Positions 1-7,801 of a stretch of 26,489 nucleotides of DNA are shown piece after piece. This DNA is from a virus. The notes under the pieces are model-generated. The model saw nothing but the letters and a program-made list of their open reading frames with translations. It was not told the DNA's origin and did not search any database. Location of the stretch: IMG/VR virus record IMGVR_UViG_3300013131_004061, positions 1 through 26,489 of that record; one strand, written 5' to 3'. The translations under genes and the position numbers were made by a program. Position 1 is the first letter of the stretch, and each line of letters begins with the position of its first letter.

Positions 1-1
1 C

Positions 2-427
2 AATAGTTACGGTCCTCTTTCTGGTTATATAGACGAAGAACCTCTTTCTGGTATATTTGATGGAATTAAGTTTGAATGGGAGCAATTGGAGCCAAGCATT
101 GACAAAGAAAACGACACTGTAATTATTACAAAGAAATCACCTTATGGTAAAAAAGTCATACTCATAGGTCACAGTGGTTTAAAGAATGGTAGGAATTCAC
201 TTATAAAGAAACTTTCAGTGACTCTTAAGAAGCCTGGTTACTGGCAAGAAAATTCAGGAAAAACTGCAGAATTACTATATTCATTTCATGTACCATACTT
301 AGAAACAAGAAGAGAAGTAAATACTTTTTATAATGAAATAGAATGGTTAAATGATAAAGGTTGGTACTATAGAGAAATAAATGATAAAAGTACAAAGTCA
401 TCATTATTCGGTAGACCAGTATTTTAA
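2..427 (+). CDS. Unknown phage protein, 3' part only (5' end outside window)
   Basis: The frame is open from base 2 with no stop, so the gene begins upstream of the window and only its last 141 residues are visible. The first possible in-window start is a TTG at 86, which I reject because the frame continues upstream of it with normal codon use. The visible part is hydrophilic and mixed in charge, and it ends with an aromatic-rich tail (WLNDKGWYYREI, then FGRPVF). I see no catalytic motif and do not recognise the family. It lies 15 bp before a run of genes whose products look like packaged head proteins, so a virion role is possible but not shown. The reading frame is well supported; the function is not known. 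Confidence 0.7.
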   Translation, partial: NSYGPLSGYIDEEPLSGIFDGIKFEWEQLEPSIDKENDTVIITKKSPYGKKVILIGHSGLKNGRNSLIKKLSVTLKKPGYWQENSGKTAELLYSFHVPYLETRREVNTFYNEIEWLNDKGWYYREINDKSTKSSLFGRPVF

Positions 428-442
428 AAATAAAAATAGAAA

Positions 443-709
443 ATGGAAGATTTAAAAACATTCGAAGAATTTAACGACAATTCTCTAAATGAAGCAAACG
501 ATTTTAGACCTGAAAACGTAAGAACACGTGAAAAAATAGACAATCTACATATTAAATCTAAAGATGCAATGTCAAAGGCAAGAGAGTTTGACGACTCAGG
601 TGATATGCTTAAATCTAAAATTCAACAATTAACGTCTGAGAGTTTAAGACTTAAGGCGCGTGCTGCAGAAATTGATTGGAGAATTAAACAACTGAAAGAG
701 AAATTATAA
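443..709 (+). CDS. Small coiled-coil protein with T4-like capsid-targeting-type N-terminus
   Basis: This 88-residue protein starts with MEDLKTFEEF, a variant of the tag found on about ten other proteins here. The tag is followed by SLNEA, which fits the (L/I)-x-E / small-residue cleavage motif of the T4 prohead protease gp21. Residues 25-88 are charged and heptad-like, with regularly spaced Leu, Ile and Ala, so they are probably one long helix or coiled coil. The length and composition resemble T4 internal or prohead-core proteins, but I have no family match. Its stop codon overlaps the ATG of the next gene (TAATG), which suggests translational coupling. A packaged core protein is the inference; the sequence directly shows only the tag, the LNE site and the helical composition. 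Confidence 0.72.
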   Translation: MEDLKTFEEFNDNSLNEANDFRPENVRTREKIDNLHIKSKDAMSKAREFDDSGDMLKSKIQQLTSESLRLKARAAEIDWRIKQLKEKL

Positions 710-1830
710 TGAAAAAATTATATTCAATTGAAGAACATAATGATATTGTAACTATAAATAAAAGGGCATCTGAAATAAATTCTCTTTTTAATGGTTTACT
801 TGAAAAAGAATATTCTGAAAGCTTTGCAGTATATGAGTTTTTGAATTTAAGAAGTATTTTCAGGTCAATATTTATTAATCCTGGTATTAAAAGGCAAATT
901 AGAAAGCTTGTCGAAGAACTTGTTAAAATAAGGGTAGAAATTGCTAAAATTTCACTTGAATATGAAACAGACGAGTTTGAAGATGAATATGACTATGATT
1001 ATGATTATGGTAGAAAGAAGAGATCTAAAAGAAATTACAAACAAACGCGCGAAACTAGTCCTAGCGAATTAAAGAAATCTACACTTGAAGACCAGTTGCA
1101 AGCAATAGAAGCTAAAATGGAATTACTTGCAGGTGAAGATGAAAAGATGCAAAAATTCTTAGAACTTCAAAAGATTCAGGCAAAATTAAACGCGAACGAG
1201 TTAATCTATAAATTAGCTTCAGATGAGCAACAAAAGATTCTAAATAAATATAATAAAAAGGTAAAAAAAGATATCAATGGTTTAGCAGACGACTTACATG
1301 AATCATTGAGTTTAAATTTTACACATATTTTATTCGAAGAGTTTTATCATCTAACTGAAGGTAAACTTATAAATGAAAATAATAATATTAATATGAAATA
1401 TATCAAAACGTTTGAATCATTTTTAAATGAGAAAAAGGAATATTTTATAGAAGTTTCTGTAAGGGATGCGCGTAAAGCGCTTGACCATCTGGATGATATG
1501 CATAGAAGAAAATACAAAACAGATGGTTCGAATTACTATATATTTAAAGACGAAGATGAGGCTTATGATGTTCTTCAGCACTTTAAAGATATGGGTATTG
1601 AAGTTGAAGACCATAATATAAGTGAATCTTTAAATGAAGGTACATTTGAAGAAGATGAAATAGCAACATATGATGACCCTAAAGGTGAAGACGGTTTAAC
1701 ACATATAGTAAAAAGAAAAAAAGGCTATTACGGTTATAATGATAACTTTGATTTCTATGCAAAAGACAAAAATGAACTTAAAGGAAAGTTAAAATCTTGG
1801 GGTTACAAACTAATTGCAGGTAAAATTTAA
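709..1830 (+). CDS. Two-module protein: helical N-terminal module fused to a tagged C-terminal module
   Basis: The 373-residue frame has two unlike parts. Residues 1-228 are highly charged and helical, with an acidic Asp/Tyr-rich stretch near 90-100 followed by a Lys/Arg patch. Near 215-222 is a possible gp21-type site (LTEG). Residue 229 is a Met opening MKYIKTFESFLNEKK, the capsid-targeting-like tag that is normally at an N-terminus. The remaining 145 residues include an ISESLNEG segment, another LxE site. The tag in mid-protein suggests fusion of two once separate genes, or a gene with a second, internal start at 1393. The upstream start (ATG at 709) overlaps the preceding stop. I do not recognise either module by function. 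Frame confidence is high; whether one or two proteins are made is open. Confidence 0.75.
   Translation: MKKLYSIEEHNDIVTINKRASEINSLFNGLLEKEYSESFAVYEFLNLRSIFRSIFINPGIKRQIRKLVEELVKIRVEIAKISLEYETDEFEDEYDYDYDYGRKKRSKRNYKQTRETSPSELKKSTLEDQLQAIEAKMELLAGEDEKMQKFLELQKIQAKLNANELIYKLASDEQQKILNKYNKKVKKDINGLADDLHESLSLNFTHILFEEFYHLTEGKLINENNNINMKYIKTFESFLNEKKEYFIEVSVRDARKALDHLDDMHRRKYKTDGSNYYIFKDEDEAYDVLQHFKDMGIEVEDHNISESLNEGTFEEDEIATYDDPKGEDGLTHIVKRKKGYYGYNDNFDFYAKDKNELKGKLKSWGYKLIAGKI
1393..1830 (+). other. Candidate internal in-frame start producing a tagged 145-residue isoform
   Basis: The ATG at 1393 is in frame with the gene that starts at 709 and is preceded by the A/T-rich run aataatattaat, the same kind of leader seen at other starts here. 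The codons after it closely match, at nucleotide level, the 5' ends of the tagged genes at 4370, 5232, 10004, 11010 and 11677. Initiation here would give a short protein with the tag at its true N-terminus. The sequence cannot tell whether this start is used. Confidence 0.45.
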
Positions 1831-1831
1831 T

Positions 1832-3649
1832 ATGTATAAATTAAAAAATTTAATATCATTTGTAAATGAGAAATGGATGAGAGTTTCTCCTTTACAGGGT
1901 GAATTTATTGAAAGATACGGTGTTGCATTAAATAAAATACATCTTTCTGAAACAGATGATGGTTATTTAGATGTCAATATGATTATAGTTAGACCTGCTG
2001 ATAGAGATAAGGGTATAGCTACTGAAATAATGGAAAGAATTGTAGAATATTGTGATAAGAATAATAAAATAGCTTATCTTACACCTACAGATGAATTTGG
2101 AAGTAATAAGAAAAAATTGAAAAAGTTCTATCAGCGATTTGGTTTCGTTTCTAATTCAGGTTTAAATAAAGATTTTAGAGTAAAAGATACTATGATAAGA
2201 TATCCTAATACTAATGAATCTTATTTAGTAACGGAACTTGAATTTATTGATAAAGAGGCATTTAACACTTATAGTAGTGAACATGATATCAGAGATACTA
2301 CTACTGTAACAATAGCAGGTAAAAAAACTACTGCAGGAGAAGCAAAGAAAGAATCAAAACCAGCTGTCTCAAAAATAAAAGGTAAGTCTTTATCGCCTAA
2401 TGGTACACTTTCTGAAAAACATAAAATGAAGATTGAGAAAATTCAGGACGGTGTAAAGATAGATGGTATCGAATACAAGAAACAGCCTGAAATTACAGAT
2501 GAACGTCTTTTAGAAATATATAAAGGCGACAAGAAGAAGGCAGAAATGGCAAGAAAGGCTTTAACAAAACATAATATGCTTATGGAAAAAGTTGAAAAGG
2601 TTCTTGTTAAAGGCGGTGAACTTGAGACATTATCTGCTTTTCCAGACACTCCTCCTACTACACCAGAAAACAGAGACAAATTAAAGAAAGGTACTGCTGA
2701 AAATTTAAGTAAAGCAATTACTGAGCAATTAGGCGAAGATAACCTTACAGAAGGACAAAAGAATATAGTAAAAGCACTTAATGATATTAAAAACTCTTCA
2801 GATGAAAAAGATTTTGAAGAGAAATTAATGGATATTACAAATAAAATATTCGAGGACCCTAGTCTTTCAACAGGTTCTGCAGACATGGTAGAAACTATAT
2901 CATATATGAGAGAGTTAAATAGAGGTAATGCTGCATATTTACCTGCTTCACCTAACTTTCCGTTGGGAGATGTAATATCTGTATCTTCTTCGAGCATTGA
3001 CCCTGAAAAAGATTCACCAGAAGAAATGGCCGATAAAATCAAAGCTATTACTTTAGGTATTGAAAATAGGTCAATTAAAAAAGATGCAGGTGGTGCTTCA
3101 GCATCACATGGTAAAGTTGGACTAACAACATATAAAGATTATAAAGACAAGAAAGGCAACGTCTTAGTATCTGCAGATGATATTAAAAAAGATTTAGATA
3201 AACTTACAAATAAAGACGGTTTATATAAAAAGATATTCAGTGAAGATAATGAAGATGTAAATGCTGATATAAAAGAATTAGCTCAAAAATACGGTGTAGC
3301 AATCAATAGTAGAATTTTTGGTGAGAAAAAGAAAAAAGCTATTGAGTCAGCTGTTGATAAAATTAAAAAAGCTAATCCTAAACTTGCAAAACCAGATTTA
3401 AGAAAGAAGTTAGATGCTTATTATAATATGGGTGCAGTATTTGAAGTAGTTTATAATAGACAAATGGACACGCAGTTATTTACAAACGAGGTTTGGTCTT
3501 ATAACGATAAGACAAAGAAAGTAGACGTTGACAAAACAGATGGTATAAATAAAGTATCTAAAGTTAAGTTCGAATTCAATATAGGTTGGACAGGAAAAGG
3601 AAAGCCTGCAAAAATAGTTCCTACAAGATTTAAAAACACCGTAATATAA
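1832..3649 (+). CDS. GNAT-domain N-terminus on a long tagged phage protein
   Basis: I choose ATG 1832 (605 residues) over an in-frame TTG at 1814, because the ATG gives MYKLKNLISFVNEKW, a tag-like start with VNE. Residues about 25-125 look like a GNAT acetyltransferase: a beta strand (LDVNMIIVRP), then the acetyl-CoA loop R-D-K-G-I-A-T (58-64), a helix, and the C-terminal KKFYQRFGF typical of the fold. From 130 onward the protein is Lys/Glu/Asp-rich, with no family I recognise; the C-terminal third (NIGWTGKGKPAKIVPTRF) looks globular. A phage GNAT could modify host proteins or a drug-like substrate, but the substrate is unknown. The gene sits between other tagged genes and its stop shares bases with the next ATG. 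The tag suggests head packaging. Confidence 0.75.
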   Translation: MYKLKNLISFVNEKWMRVSPLQGEFIERYGVALNKIHLSETDDGYLDVNMIIVRPADRDKGIATEIMERIVEYCDKNNKIAYLTPTDEFGSNKKKLKKFYQRFGFVSNSGLNKDFRVKDTMIRYPNTNESYLVTELEFIDKEAFNTYSSEHDIRDTTTVTIAGKKTTAGEAKKESKPAVSKIKGKSLSPNGTLSEKHKMKIEKIQDGVKIDGIEYKKQPEITDERLLEIYKGDKKKAEMARKALTKHNMLMEKVEKVLVKGGELETLSAFPDTPPTTPENRDKLKKGTAENLSKAITEQLGEDNLTEGQKNIVKALNDIKNSSDEKDFEEKLMDITNKIFEDPSLSTGSADMVETISYMRELNRGNAAYLPASPNFPLGDVISVSSSSIDPEKDSPEEMADKIKAITLGIENRSIKKDAGGASASHGKVGLTTYKDYKDKKGNVLVSADDIKKDLDKLTNKDGLYKKIFSEDNEDVNADIKELAQKYGVAINSRIFGEKKKKAIESAVDKIKKANPKLAKPDLRKKLDAYYNMGAVFEVVYNRQMDTQLFTNEVWSYNDKTKKVDVDKTDGINKVSKVKFEFNIGWTGKGKPAKIVPTRFKNTVI

Positions 3650-4185
3650 TGAAGTTATATAATATTAAGACATATAATGAGATAAGTGAGGCTGTACAAT
3701 ACCATATTAATAATGGTTTAACTATTACAGAATCTGTATTCAGAATAGGCAGTCCTTCTTATGCTGATTTTGTATGTGAAGTAAGAAAATTATGGTATTC
3801 AGGTAAAATTAACTTATCTGAAAATGACAAATTTATCGTTGAGAAATTAAAAACTGGTGAAAAAGCTATTTTTAAAAAAAGAGGTGAAAGAGATAAAGAA
3901 GTTGTGCTTGATAGCCCAAAGAGGTTACCAAAGGGAGATAAAAAGAAATTCCACGTCTATAGAGATTCAGGAAAGAAAACTGGTGATGGTACTATAGTTG
4001 CATTTGAAATTAAATGGGGTGACCCGAAACTATCTATAAAGAATTGTGACGAAGGTGCACGTAAATCATTTCTTGCACGTCATCAATGTTCAGAGAAAAA
4101 AGACATGGACACTGCAGGATGGTGGGCATGTAATGTACACAGGTTCTGGAAAGAACTTGGGTTAGACTGTGATAAACCTTGGTAA
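3649..4185 (+). CDS. Conserved phage protein with ITESVFR and RxSFxARHxC modules, tagged
   Basis: This 178-residue protein starts MKLYNIKTYNEISEA, a divergent form of the tag followed at once by ISE/A, a gp21-type site. Residues about 25-80 (ITESVFRIGSPSYADF onward) and about 85-178 belong to modules I recall from many T4-like and marine phage virion-associated proteins. The second module reads roughly as LDSPKRLPKGDKKKFHVY, then IKWGDPKLSI, then ARKSFLARHQC and GWWACNVHRFW. The invariant-looking Cys, His and Trp suggest a folded, perhaps metal-binding, domain. No enzymatic function is established that I know of. It overlaps the preceding stop by one base and is followed after 1 bp by the next ATG, so it is part of a tight operon. 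The family assignment is from memory and rated moderate. Confidence 0.72.
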   Translation: MKLYNIKTYNEISEAVQYHINNGLTITESVFRIGSPSYADFVCEVRKLWYSGKINLSENDKFIVEKLKTGEKAIFKKRGERDKEVVLDSPKRLPKGDKKKFHVYRDSGKKTGDGTIVAFEIKWGDPKLSIKNCDEGARKSFLARHQCSEKKDMDTAGWWACNVHRFWKELGLDCDKPW

Positions 4186-4186
4186 T

Positions 4187-4927
4187 ATGAATGAAAAGAA
4201 CTCTCCATATAAGCTTAAAACTCTTTTGAAATATAAAGACGAATTTAAAAAAGGCGAAAATATACCGTTTGGTGTAGAGTCAAGTCTAATTGCACAAGGT
4301 ATGATTCCTAGGCAAGGTGGACCAGATAAAGGTAAGAAAGTCAAATCACCTGAATATAAAAATGAAAATATGAAATACGTAAAGACATTTGAACAATTCG
4401 TCAATGAAAAGAAAATAGAAGACGAGGGAAGAGGAAAAGAAAGTGAAACGCCTAAAAGCAAAGACGTTAAAGGTGAGTATCTTACAGGTCCTACGGCTAA
4501 AGACCGTGAATTAATGAAGAAGGAAATCGACAAACATGCAAAGAAAGACGAAGATGACCCATCTGCATATGTAAAATGGCCTGCTGACTATAAAGGTGGT
4601 GACACTTCAGGTGAACCACATGATACCAAAAAGAGTCCTGCAACAATAGCATATCATAAAAAATACGGTAAAAAGAATGAGTCTTTATTATTAGAAGACG
4701 ATAGAATTGAAACAGCATTAAAAAACAAAGAGGAAGAAACTGGTATACCTTATAAAATATTAAAACAGGTACATGATAGAGGAATGGCCGCATGGAGAAC
4801 AGGTCATAAACCAGGTGTACCACAAGCTGCATGGGCAATGGGCAGAGTAAATTCATTTATTACCGGAGAAGGTGGAGCAAGAGATGCTGACGAAGATTTA
4901 TGGAAAGAATATAAAGGTAAAGAATAA
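4187..4927 (+). CDS. Modular phage protein with internal tag and a conserved C-terminal domain
   Basis: I start at ATG 4187, two bases after the preceding TAA; a GTG at 4169 overlaps the previous gene more. The 246 residues have three parts. Residues 1-61 form a short module (IPFGVESSLIAQGMIPR, then GKKVKSPEYK) seen as a free small protein in other phages. Residue 62 is a Met opening MKYVKTFEQFVNEKK, the tag. Residues about 170-246 match a conserved phage domain I recall as DUF5824-like: TGIPYKILKQVHDRGMAAWR, then GVPQAAWAMGRVNSFITG, ending with an acidic D-E-D-L-W. As in the gene at 709, the tag lies inside the frame, so the frame is either a fusion or a dual-start gene. Its function is not established; a packaged virion protein is the inference. 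Confidence 0.72.
   Translation: MNEKNSPYKLKTLLKYKDEFKKGENIPFGVESSLIAQGMIPRQGGPDKGKKVKSPEYKNENMKYVKTFEQFVNEKKIEDEGRGKESETPKSKDVKGEYLTGPTAKDRELMKKEIDKHAKKDEDDPSAYVKWPADYKGGDTSGEPHDTKKSPATIAYHKKYGKKNESLLLEDDRIETALKNKEEETGIPYKILKQVHDRGMAAWRTGHKPGVPQAAWAMGRVNSFITGEGGARDADEDLWKEYKGKE
4370..4927 (+). other. Candidate internal in-frame start producing a tagged 185-residue isoform
   Basis: The ATG at 4370 follows aaaaatgaaaat and is in frame with the gene at 4187. The nucleotides atgaaatacgtaaagacat are nearly the same as those at 5232 and 11010, where the tag is at a gene start. Starting here would separate the short upstream module (61 residues) from the tagged DUF5824-like protein. Which start is used cannot be decided from sequence. 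Confidence 0.45.
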
Positions 4928-5235
4928 TGTGTTGTAAAGAATGTGATGAAATAGAGGCTTTCTACGATTCATTTGAAGAAGGTATATCATATGAAGAAGA
5001 ACTAAAGGACGATTATGTTATTAGAAAATTTCATAATGATACACCTGACTATTTATTAAAGTGGCATTATGATGAAGAAGATAGAATCGTAATACCATTA
5101 GAATCAACTGACTGGAAATTCCAATTTGATGACGAACTCCCTTTTACTATGAATGAGAATATATACATAGAAAAAGGTAGATACCATAGAATAATAAAGG
5201 GTACAGGTAATTTAAAAATTAAAATTATAAAGTGA
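4927..5235 (+). CDS. Small cupin-like conserved phage protein
   Basis: The 102-residue protein begins MCCKECDEIEAF and then has a conserved core: DYLLKWHYDEEDRIVIPLES, then the TDWKFQFDDELP segment, and a C-terminal NENIYIEKGRYHRIIKGTG. The pattern of short strands, with H-x(3)-EDR in the first half and K-G-x-Y-H-R in the second, looks like a small double-stranded beta-helix (cupin-like) fold. It resembles a phage family I have seen in T4-like genomes. No ligand is known to me. The start ATG overlaps the previous stop (TAATG), and the gene's stop overlaps the next GTG start. It carries no tag, unlike its neighbours on both sides. Confidence 0.72.
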   Translation: MCCKECDEIEAFYDSFEEGISYEEELKDDYVIRKFHNDTPDYLLKWHYDEEDRIVIPLESTDWKFQFDDELPFTMNENIYIEKGRYHRIIKGTGNLKIKIIK

Positions 5236-5630
5236 AATACGTTAAAACATACGCTCAGTTTCTAGAAAGCAAACAAGTAAACGTAGACCATATTGATGAA
5301 TCTAAGTTAGGTGAAATAGCAAGAAATCTATACAAGAAGGGTACGGATTTTACTAAGTCTGTAATACAAGGTGCAAAAAGAGAAGGTAAAGAAACAGCAC
5401 AAGCCGTAAACATTCTTAGAAAAATGATTAAAGGCGAAGATGTTTCGGATAAAGAAAGAATGTTCTTTAAAGCACAATCTGTTGACTTAATTAGAGTTAT
5501 ACCTTTAGTTGCAATTTCAAGTATACCTATACCTGTACCTATTACCCCACTTTTGATTGTACTAGGTAAAAAATACGGTTTCAGTGTATTGCCAAACTCA
5601 CATGAGAAAATTGTATTAGACGAAGAATAA
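5232..5630 (+). CDS. LETM1-like membrane protein with capsid-targeting-type tag
   Basis: The start is GTG at 5232, overlapping the previous TGA (GTGA). The GTG is chosen because it gives MKYVKTYAQFLESKQ, the tag. Residues about 45-132 have the layout of a LETM1-like domain: a charged helix (ILRKMIKGEDVSDKERMFFK), the QSVDLIRVIPL turn, a hydrophobic segment rich in Ile and Pro at about 95-117 that can span or enter the membrane, and GKKYGFSVLPNSHEK. In eukaryotes the LETM1 family works in mitochondrial ion exchange; phage and bacterial members have no settled role. A tag on a membrane-active domain fits a protein injected with DNA that acts on the host membrane, but that is inference. Confidence 0.68.
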   Translation: MKYVKTYAQFLESKQVNVDHIDESKLGEIARNLYKKGTDFTKSVIQGAKREGKETAQAVNILRKMIKGEDVSDKERMFFKAQSVDLIRVIPLVAISSIPIPVPITPLLIVLGKKYGFSVLPNSHEKIVLDEE

Positions 5631-5662
5631 TCTAATACTTATATAAACAACATATCATATTT

Positions 5663-5670
5663 CTGTATAA
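5663..5670 (+). promoter_or_regulatory. Candidate phage promoter element CTGTATAA
   Basis: CTGTATAA lies 22 bases upstream of the ATG at 5693, in the first sizeable intergenic gap. The same octamer occurs 21 and 25 bases before the genes at 15539 and 17002, also in gaps. It could be a -10-type element read by the phage sigma factor. The sequence is AT-rich and no transcription start is known. Confidence 0.35.
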
Positions 5671-5692
5671 CAAATATACTAATTAAAATGTT

Positions 5693-5863
5693 ATGCCGAA
5701 GAAAAGTAAGAATAATCTAACACATATTATTGAAGAAACAGGTCTTTCTGGACCAGCACCTGATGATGGTTTATTAATAGTAGGACAGGACATGTATTGG
5801 AAACCAGAAATATTCTTTAAAGAAGAAGAAAAAATTGAAGATAATCTAGTAGACATATTATAA
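5693..5863 (+). CDS. Small hypothetical protein, 56 residues
   Basis: ATG 5693 opens a 56-codon frame that fills the otherwise empty gap between the LETM1-like gene and the glycoside hydrolase gene. The protein starts MPKKSKNNLTHIIEE, contains GPAPDDGLLIVGQDMYW and ends in an acidic tail (EEEKIEDNLVDIL). An ATG five bases earlier gives only a ten-codon frame. The stop is one base before the next ATG, and codon use matches the neighbours. I do not recognise a family. A candidate promoter element lies 22 bases upstream, so this may be the first gene of a transcript that continues into the hydrolase, IMPDH-like and endolysin genes. Confidence 0.6.
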   Translation: MPKKSKNNLTHIIEETGLSGPAPDDGLLIVGQDMYWKPEIFFKEEEKIEDNLVDIL

Positions 5864-5864
5864 A

Positions 5865-6725
5865 ATGTTTGAATATATTGAAAGGCTAAAGTACGATATA
5901 ATATGCTTTTTCTGGAACCTTTATCTGAAGGCTCAACTGAGGTTTAAGCTTAAATTCAAAAGAAAAGAATTATATTATTTTCACCGTAAAACTAATTCAA
6001 TAAAAGGGTGGCGTCTATTATTTTCAGATGAATTTAACGAAGAATCACTTAATTATAAAAAATGGAGGAGTGATGCATATTACGGTTTAAGGTTTCATCC
6101 GGGCCCAATTATAAATGATTATCTTCCGCCTAGAGAATATTATTCAGAAGATTGTCTAGAGTTTACAGGGCATTCTATTAAATTAAAGGCAATAGAAAAA
6201 CCTATCAGTGTTAAATATGAAAATCAATATTGGACAATACCTTATCAAGTAGGTCAGATAGACAGTTCAATAGGATTATCACAGAAGCATGGTTATTTTG
6301 AAATAAAAGCAATTATACCTAATAGCAAAGGTATGTGGCCTGCTTTTTGGTTGGCATCTACTGAAGCATGGCCTCCTGAAATAGATGTATTCGAAATTTA
6401 TACAAGTAAGAAAAACGGGTTTAGTTCATTTGAAAGTAATATACATCAGATAAATAAAAAGGGTAAACACAAAATGAATGCAATCAAACATAGGACGTTT
6501 AACCTTTCAAAAAGACCTTATGTATATGGATGTGAATGGGATGAGAAATGGATTAAATTTTATTTTCAAGGCCAACTTGTCAGAGTTTCTAAAACACCTG
6601 ATAGCTTTAAACATCCTATGCATATTATATTAAATAATTCAATTGACCCTAATTATTTAGAAGAAATAGAATTCCCTAACTATTTTGAAATATTTTATGT
6701 AAGGGCATATAAAAAAATAAATTAA
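5865..6725 (+). CDS. Glycoside hydrolase family 16-type enzyme
   Basis: The 286-residue protein has the beta-jelly-roll layout of GH16. LLFSDEFNEESLNYKKW (about 51-67) opens the domain, and HGYFEIKAIIPNSKGMWPAFW (about 142-162) is the typical strand before the active site. The catalytic signature E-I-D-V-F-E at 172-177 supplies the nucleophile (Glu172), assisting Asp174 and acid/base (Glu177). GH16 enzymes cut beta-1,3/1,4-glucans, agarose, carrageenan or related marine galactans; the substrate here cannot be told. There is no clear signal peptide, though residues 10-25 are hydrophobic and aromatic. The gene sits in a tight run ahead of the IMPDH-like and endolysin genes, so a role in degrading capsule or envelope polysaccharide at entry or exit is plausible. 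The fold and motif are secure; the role is inferred. Confidence 0.85.
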   Translation: MFEYIERLKYDIICFFWNLYLKAQLRFKLKFKRKELYYFHRKTNSIKGWRLLFSDEFNEESLNYKKWRSDAYYGLRFHPGPIINDYLPPREYYSEDCLEFTGHSIKLKAIEKPISVKYENQYWTIPYQVGQIDSSIGLSQKHGYFEIKAIIPNSKGMWPAFWLASTEAWPPEIDVFEIYTSKKNGFSSFESNIHQINKKGKHKMNAIKHRTFNLSKRPYVYGCEWDEKWIKFYFQGQLVRVSKTPDSFKHPMHIILNNSIDPNYLEEIEFPNYFEIFYVRAYKKIN

Positions 6726-6726
6726 A

Positions 6727-7785
6727 ATGAAAAATCAAAAAATAGACTTTAATGATATTCTTATTGTACCTGCAGTCAATTCTACGATCGAAAGTAGAAG
6801 TGAAATAACATATGAATATCCAATAAAGGATAGATTTATGGCTCTTCCTATCATTGCAGCACCAATGGACACTGTAGTTGATAGTAAAAGTGCAATAGAA
6901 TTTGCGAAAAATAATATTAATATATGTGCACCTAGGGGTTCTAATATTAATCCAAAAACAGTTAAGAATATAATGTGCTTCGTCTCTTACGGTCTGGATG
7001 AATTTATAGAAAAATATATCAAAAATGATATTAATCCCAAAGAAATATCTGGGCACGAAAGATATTTATTAATAGACATGGCTAATGGTCATATGTTTAA
7101 ACTTGAAAAAACTGTTAAAGATTTCAGAAAAAAATATGGTAGTAAATTTACATTAATGGTTGGTAATGTTGCAAATCATGAAACATATAAAAGACTTTCT
7201 GATGCAGGCGCAGATTATATTAGAGTTGGAATTGGAAACGGAAATGGCTGCTTAACAACTCAACAAACAGGTGTAGGATATCCTATGGCATCTCTTGTAC
7301 AAGAGTGTTATTATGCATCACTTGTACTAGACAATCCTGCTAAAATAGTTGCAGATGGTGGAATGAAAATATATAGTGATATAATTAAAGCACTAGCACT
7401 AGGTGCTGACTATGTAATGGTAGGAAGTATGCTAAATAAGTGCCTAGAAAGCGCCGGAGATACAAAATTTATGGGAATTAAAATACCTAGAAACTCAAAG
7501 TTAGCATATTGGCTTTTAAATAAAAAATATAAGCTAACAAAAAGCTTCAGAGGTATGAGTACAAAGGAAGTACAAAAGAATTGGGGTAATAAAGTACTTA
7601 AAACATCAGAAGGCGTGGTAAGAAAAAATAAGGTAGAATATACACTACAAGGCTGGGCTAAAAACTTCGCTGATTATCTCAAAAGTGCAATGAGTTATTC
7701 TGATTCTAGGTCTTTAAATGAGTTTATCGGTAACACTGAAGTAATAGAAATAAGTAACAGTGCATATAAAAGATTCAATAAATAA
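6727..7785 (+). CDS. IMP dehydrogenase / GMP reductase family protein
   Basis: The 352-residue TIM-barrel protein begins with DFNDILIVPAVN, matching the family's opening strand, followed by PIIAAPMDTVVD (41-52). The catalytic loop is GIGNGNGCLTTQQ with Cys175 as the thioimidate nucleophile. The phosphate-binding part IVADGGMKIYSDIIKALALG and VMVGSML follow. There are no CBS domains and the length fits GMP reductase or a CBS-less IMPDH. DMANGH resembles reductases, whereas the C-terminal YLKSAMSYSDSRSLNEF resembles dehydrogenases, so I leave the choice open. The enzyme would shift the host purine pool (IMP to XMP, or GMP to IMP). It starts 1 bp after the hydrolase stop. It is an unusual auxiliary gene for a phage. 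Confidence 0.88.
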   Translation: MKNQKIDFNDILIVPAVNSTIESRSEITYEYPIKDRFMALPIIAAPMDTVVDSKSAIEFAKNNINICAPRGSNINPKTVKNIMCFVSYGLDEFIEKYIKNDINPKEISGHERYLLIDMANGHMFKLEKTVKDFRKKYGSKFTLMVGNVANHETYKRLSDAGADYIRVGIGNGNGCLTTQQTGVGYPMASLVQECYYASLVLDNPAKIVADGGMKIYSDIIKALALGADYVMVGSMLNKCLESAGDTKFMGIKIPRNSKLAYWLLNKKYKLTKSFRGMSTKEVQKNWGNKVLKTSEGVVRKNKVEYTLQGWAKNFADYLKSAMSYSDSRSLNEFIGNTEVIEISNSAYKRFNK

Positions 7786-7801
7786 ATAAAAAACTTTTAT
7801 T

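Noticed and set aside
86-427. Start at TTG 86 for the first gene
   Set aside because: The frame is open to the left edge of the window with normal codon use, so the gene is 5'-truncated and does not begin here.
2443-3042. Long minus-strand open frame of 199 codons
   Set aside because: It lies opposite the GNAT-domain gene, its product is Ser/Leu/Phe-rich as expected of the antisense of a Lys/Glu-rich gene, and no other gene is on the minus strand.
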